From Streptomyces sp. IMTB 2501 (GTDB taxonomy: Bacteria > Actinomycetota > Actinomycetes > Streptomycetales > Streptomycetaceae), in contig NZ_MQUS01000003.1 in NCBI RefSeq assembly GCF_001953885.1, forward strand, positions 1 through 64,000: a stretch of 64,000 nucleotides of DNA, written 5' to 3'. Position 1 is the first letter of the stretch; every line of letters begins with the position of its first letter. Position numbers and translations under genes: made by a program. Under the pieces are notes generated by a model. That model made no database searches. It had not been told where the DNA came from and was given only the letters and a program-made list of their open reading frames with translations. Positions 61,073 to 64,000 of this stretch are shown in pieces.

Positions 61073-64000
61073 TCACTTCAGGGTCAGGAACCGCTGCACC
61101 AGCGAGGCCAGCACCACCGCCAGCAGCGGCAGCGAGAACCAGAACATGCCCTGCAGCAGCCGCAGTTGGCGCACCCCCGGCCGCGCCGCGACCCGGACCA
61201 CCTCCCGCGCGGCCAGCAGCAGGACCAGAAGCACGGCGGACAGCGCGCCGACCACCGACCAGGGCGTCCACGTCACCTGCGGCCCGATCGGCCCCGGATG
61301 CGGCTTCGGCACCGCGCCCGCCGGCTGCCTGCGCAGCGCGAACACCGTGACGTCGTCGTTGACCAGGACCTTCGTCAGCTCCTGCCGGTTGTCCAGGTGC
61401 TCGATCAGCCGGGGCTCCCAGGTCGCGGAGTAGCCCGCGTCCAGCTGCAGGTAGGTCACCTGACTCCGGTTGATCATCAGATACGAGTGCGGGCCCGCGT
61501 CCTTCAGCGCCTTGACCAGGCCCGACACCAGCACCGGGTCGGTCGGGGCCAGAGTGGGCACATAGGACACGCGCTCCATGTCCTTCGACCCCCACGGCAT
61601 CGCCGGGGTCACGTCGTTGACCGTGTCCTGGGTCAGCCACAGCAGCCGTACCGTCGGCTTGTCATGGGCGTACACCCAGTTCATGGCGGCGACCTCGCCG
61701 GGCCGGGTGCGCTCGAACGGCTCGTTGCCCCAGCGGGCCACCAGGAAGCCGCCCATCAGCAGCAGCCCGGCCAGCAGCGCGGCCAGCGGAGCGAGGCTCA
61801 CCCGGTCCTTCTCGCGCTCCTTCGCCGTGACGCCGGTGCGCGGGAAGAGGGCGAGGGCGCCGAGCAGAGTCGCGCCCGGCACCGCGAACATGAAGACGCG
61901 CAGCGCCATCTCACCGCCGTACGACTGCATGCCGAAGCCCAGGAACGGCACGAAGGTCAGCACCAGCAGGGAGCGTTCGCGGTAGCGGTGGAAGCGGCGC
62001 CGCCACCAGCCCCAGCAGGCGAACGCCAGCACCGAGCCGGCCAGCAGCACCCGGGTGTACAGCACCAGTTTGTGCGTGGAACTGCCGCCCTGGATACGGC
62101 CGGAGACGGAGGTGGAGACATTGCTGCCGACCCCGCCGACCCCGCCGAACAGGTCGTTGAAGTGCCCGGACCAGTACGGCTCGGCCATGAAGCCCACCCA
62201 CACCGCGACCAGCACCGCGCAGAGCAACGGCAGCCCGCGCAGTTCGGACCGGCCGAACAGGACCAGGGCCGCGAGCACGCCGAGCATGATGAACGGGGTG
62301 AGCTGGTGCGCGGGCACGCTCGCCACGTACAGGCCGATCAGCACCAGGAGCAGGACCGCACGCTGGCGCCGGTCCGTCGGCTCCACCTCCGCCTCGCCCG
62401 GACGGAACTTCGTCCAGATCACGCGCGGCGGGCGGAACCAGACCAGCAGGATCGCCACGAACATCAGATACAGCAGATAGGTGAAGCCCTGCGGCGAGAA
62501 GTAGTCCTGGCCGACCCAGCCGCACAGCACGAAGAGCCAGACGCCGGTCCACTTCGCCCGCCAGCTCGCCCGCATCGACCGGGTGAGCAGGAACATCGGT
62601 GCCAGATAGGCGAGTTGGATCGCCGTCGGCCACCAGCGGATGACCTCGGTGAAGTCGGTGACCCCGCAGGCCCGGCCGACGAACGCGGCCACCGCGAAGA
62701 AGCCCGGCCAGCTCCAGCGGGCGTCCAGGCCCGGTACGGCGGAGCCGGTGCGGTCGATGTAGTCGATGAAGCCGAGATGCTGCCAGGCCGTCGGGAACCG
62801 TGGCTGGGTCTCGATCACGGCGGGCAGCGCGTGCAGTGACACGACCGTCGCCAGCAGGGTGAGCAGCAGCAGCGCCCGGTGCTCACGGCGCAGCCAGAGC
62901 AGCGCGGTGAAGGCGGCGACCAGCAGCCCCGCTCCGACGAGGGTGGGCAGCGGCAGCACCGAGATCAGCCCGAGGCCGCCCATCCGGTCCAGATCGGCCT
63001 CGCCGAGCCGCAGCGCGGGCACCCAGTACAGCAGCAGTGCGGCGATCAGCAGGCAGCCGAGGACGACTCCGGAGCGGGTGGGCAGCAGCCGCCGGTGGGG
63101 GGATACGGGTGCCGCTGGTTCCTCGGGCCCGGCTTCGTCAGGTACGGCGGGCTCGGGCGAGAGTGCGTCGCGCTTGGCCAGGGACGCGTCCAGCTCCTCC
63201 GTCGTGAACGGCGCGTCGACCTCCGCCGCCTCGGCCTCGCGCAGCAGTCGGGCCTCGGCCGGGCCCAGCGAGGTCTCGCTGCCGGGCTCTCTCTCCTCCA
63301 CCGGAAGCCCCACCGGGAGCCCGGCCCGAAGCACCGGAGGGGGCGCCGGTGTACCGGCGGGTGGGGTGCCCGGGCCCGGGCGGACGTCCGGGCGGCGCTC
63401 CACATGGTCGAAGTCGACATGGATGCCGAGGGCCAGTGTGTCGGTGTCCAGCGCCCAGGCCGGGCTGTGCCGGTGGGCCGAGGGAGGGGACGGGATCTCG
63501 GGCGCCCCCAGGTCGGCGAGGTCCCCGTCGGCCGCGGCCGTGTCGGGCACGGCGTCGGAGGCGGTTCGGATCGTCTTCCACAGCCGCGGCGCGGCGATCG
63601 CCGCGATCACCGCGAGGCTGCCGGCCTCGGCGATGCCCGCGCCGGTCAGCCCCATCCGGGGCAGGAGCAGCAGGGTCAGACCCAGCGTCAGCACACACAA
63701 CAGGCCCTGGAACAGGGCGAGTCCGGCGGTGCGGCTGCGGGCCCGCAGCACCGCGAAGTACGTCTCGATGACGACCCGCAGCATCGAGCCGACCGCGAGC
63801 CAGCGCAGCAGCGGGGTCGCGGCGGACGCGTAGCCCGCGCCGAACACGCCGAGGATCCAGGGCGCGCCGGTGATCAGCAGGGCCGCGATCGGAAGCATGA
63901 TCCGGGCCATCCGCCGCAGCGCGGCACGGGTGTTGGCGGCCAGGCGGTCCGGGTCGTGCGAGCCCTCGACGGTGAGGGACGCGCCCATGTTGATGGCGAG
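61073..64000 (-). CDS. Fusion of flippase-type C-terminal half and GT-C-like membrane domain (partial)
   Basis: The reading frame is open to the window edge, so the N-terminus is missing; at least 975 residues are present. The first visible 130 residues (MARIMLPIAALLITGAPWIL, FVVIETYFAVLRA-like segments and LGLTLLLLPRMGLTGAGIAE) resemble the C-terminal half of polysaccharide flippases of the MATE/MurJ-like class. A 170-residue cytoplasmic, Pro/Glu-rich linker follows. The remainder, with about ten spans and a long extracytoplasmic segment near the C-terminus, resembles GT-C-type glycosyltransferases. A single protein could therefore export a lipid-linked unit and act on it. It is convergent with the GH39-like gene. 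Confidence 0.75.
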   Translation of the reverse strand, partial: LAINMGASLTVEGSHDPDRLAANTRAALRRMARIMLPIAALLITGAPWILGVFGAGYASAATPLLRWLAVGSMLRVVIETYFAVLRARSRTAGLALFQGLLCVLTLGLTLLLLPRMGLTGAGIAEAGSLAVIAAIAAPRLWKTIRTASDAVPDTAAADGDLADLGAPEIPSPPSAHRHSPAWALDTDTLALGIHVDFDHVERRPDVRPGPGTPPAGTPAPPPVLRAGLPVGLPVEEREPGSETSLGPAEARLLREAEAAEVDAPFTTEELDASLAKRDALSPEPAVPDEAGPEEPAAPVSPHRRLLPTRSGVVLGCLLIAALLLYWVPALRLGEADLDRMGGLGLISVLPLPTLVGAGLLVAAFTALLWLRREHRALLLLTLLATVVSLHALPAVIETQPRFPTAWQHLGFIDYIDRTGSAVPGLDARWSWPGFFAVAAFVGRACGVTDFTEVIRWWPTAIQLAYLAPMFLLTRSMRASWRAKWTGVWLFVLCGWVGQDYFSPQGFTYLLYLMFVAILLVWFRPPRVIWTKFRPGEAEVEPTDRRQRAVLLLVLIGLYVASVPAHQLTPFIMLGVLAALVLFGRSELRGLPLLCAVLVAVWVGFMAEPYWSGHFNDLFGGVGGVGSNVSTSVSGRIQGGSSTHKLVLYTRVLLAGSVLAFACWGWWRRRFHRYRERSLLVLTFVPFLGFGMQSYGGEMALRVFMFAVPGATLLGALALFPRTGVTAKEREKDRVSLAPLAALLAGLLLMGGFLVARWGNEPFERTRPGEVAAMNWVYAHDKPTVRLLWLTQDTVNDVTPAMPWGSKDMERVSYVPTLAPTDPVLVSGLVKALKDAGPHSYLMINRSQVTYLQLDAGYSATWEPRLIEHLDNRQELTKVLVNDDVTVFALRRQPAGAVPKPHPGPIGPQVTWTPWSVVGALSAVLLVLLLAAREVVRVAARPGVRQLRLLQGMFWFSLPLLAVVLASLVQRFLTLK

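Overview
The window is a GC-rich actinobacterial chromosome segment, almost certainly Streptomyces. Nearly every third codon position is G or C, GTG starts and 4-base GTGA/ATGA overlaps are frequent, and Streptomyces-type genes are present: SflA (SepF-like), an Rpf-LysM protein, streptogrisin-type proteases and a class E-type sortase motif. I see no IS element, prophage, CRISPR array, rRNA or tRNA. From memory, the order resembles the S. coelicolor region running from pyrG to dnaE2, so most of it looks like core chromosome with accessory insertions.

Layout. 1-3164: end of a probable argS, a PucR regulator and a BBE-like oxidase. 3285-5111: GH15 hydrolase. 5615-13049: pyrG, NUDIX hydrolase, NTPase/TPR protein, alanine dehydrogenase and a ParA ATPase. 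13034-16473: a probable ribbon-helix-helix partner of ParA, scpA, scpB and an RluB-type pseudouridine synthase, forming a chromosome organisation module. 16541-18965: an ADP-ribosylglycohydrolase and two paralogous nucleotidyltransferases whose 3' ends overlap. 18988-24156: Rieske lipoprotein, then aroH-tyrA-cmk-plsC-der, four of them closely coupled. 24224-31064: small conserved proteins, Rpf-LysM, WYL regulator, I78-like inhibitor, PAP2 phosphatase and a PIG-V-like mannosyltransferase. 31324-36134: MFS exporter, glutaryl-CoA dehydrogenase, SflA and a DUF5685 protein with a striking Cys-rich tail.

36144-44061 is a divergent organosulfur-type uptake and oxidation locus: a solute-binding lipoprotein on one side; a permease, FAD protein, ATPase, two FMN-dependent monooxygenases and a DUF1684 protein on the other. 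A 23-codon leader ORF ending Cys-Ser-Cys-stop lies between them, reading toward the lipoprotein gene, and points to cysteine-responsive attenuation. 44309-46604 holds two streptogrisin-family proteases. 46791-51205 is an SOS-boxed dnaE2 followed by a Y-family protein that has lost its catalytic acidic residues (ImuB-like), a likely mutagenic translesion cassette. 51223-54206 holds a cupin/MarR divergent pair, a secreted lipase and a wall-anchored AA10 LPMO. 54373-59515 contains small enzymes and regulators. 59625-64000 begins a polysaccharide locus: a GH39-like protein and a giant membrane protein joining a flippase-type half to a GT-C-like half, cut by the window edge.

The most interesting observations are the Cys leader peptide and its sulfur locus, the catalytically dead ImuB-like protein beside a DnaE2 with a broken PHP site, the ADP-ribosylglycohydrolase/nucleotidyltransferase trio, the ParA-RHH-ScpAB cluster with an expanding 24-bp repeat in scpA, and the flippase-GT-C fusion. 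All assignments come from reading the sequence and from remembered family features; no database search was made.
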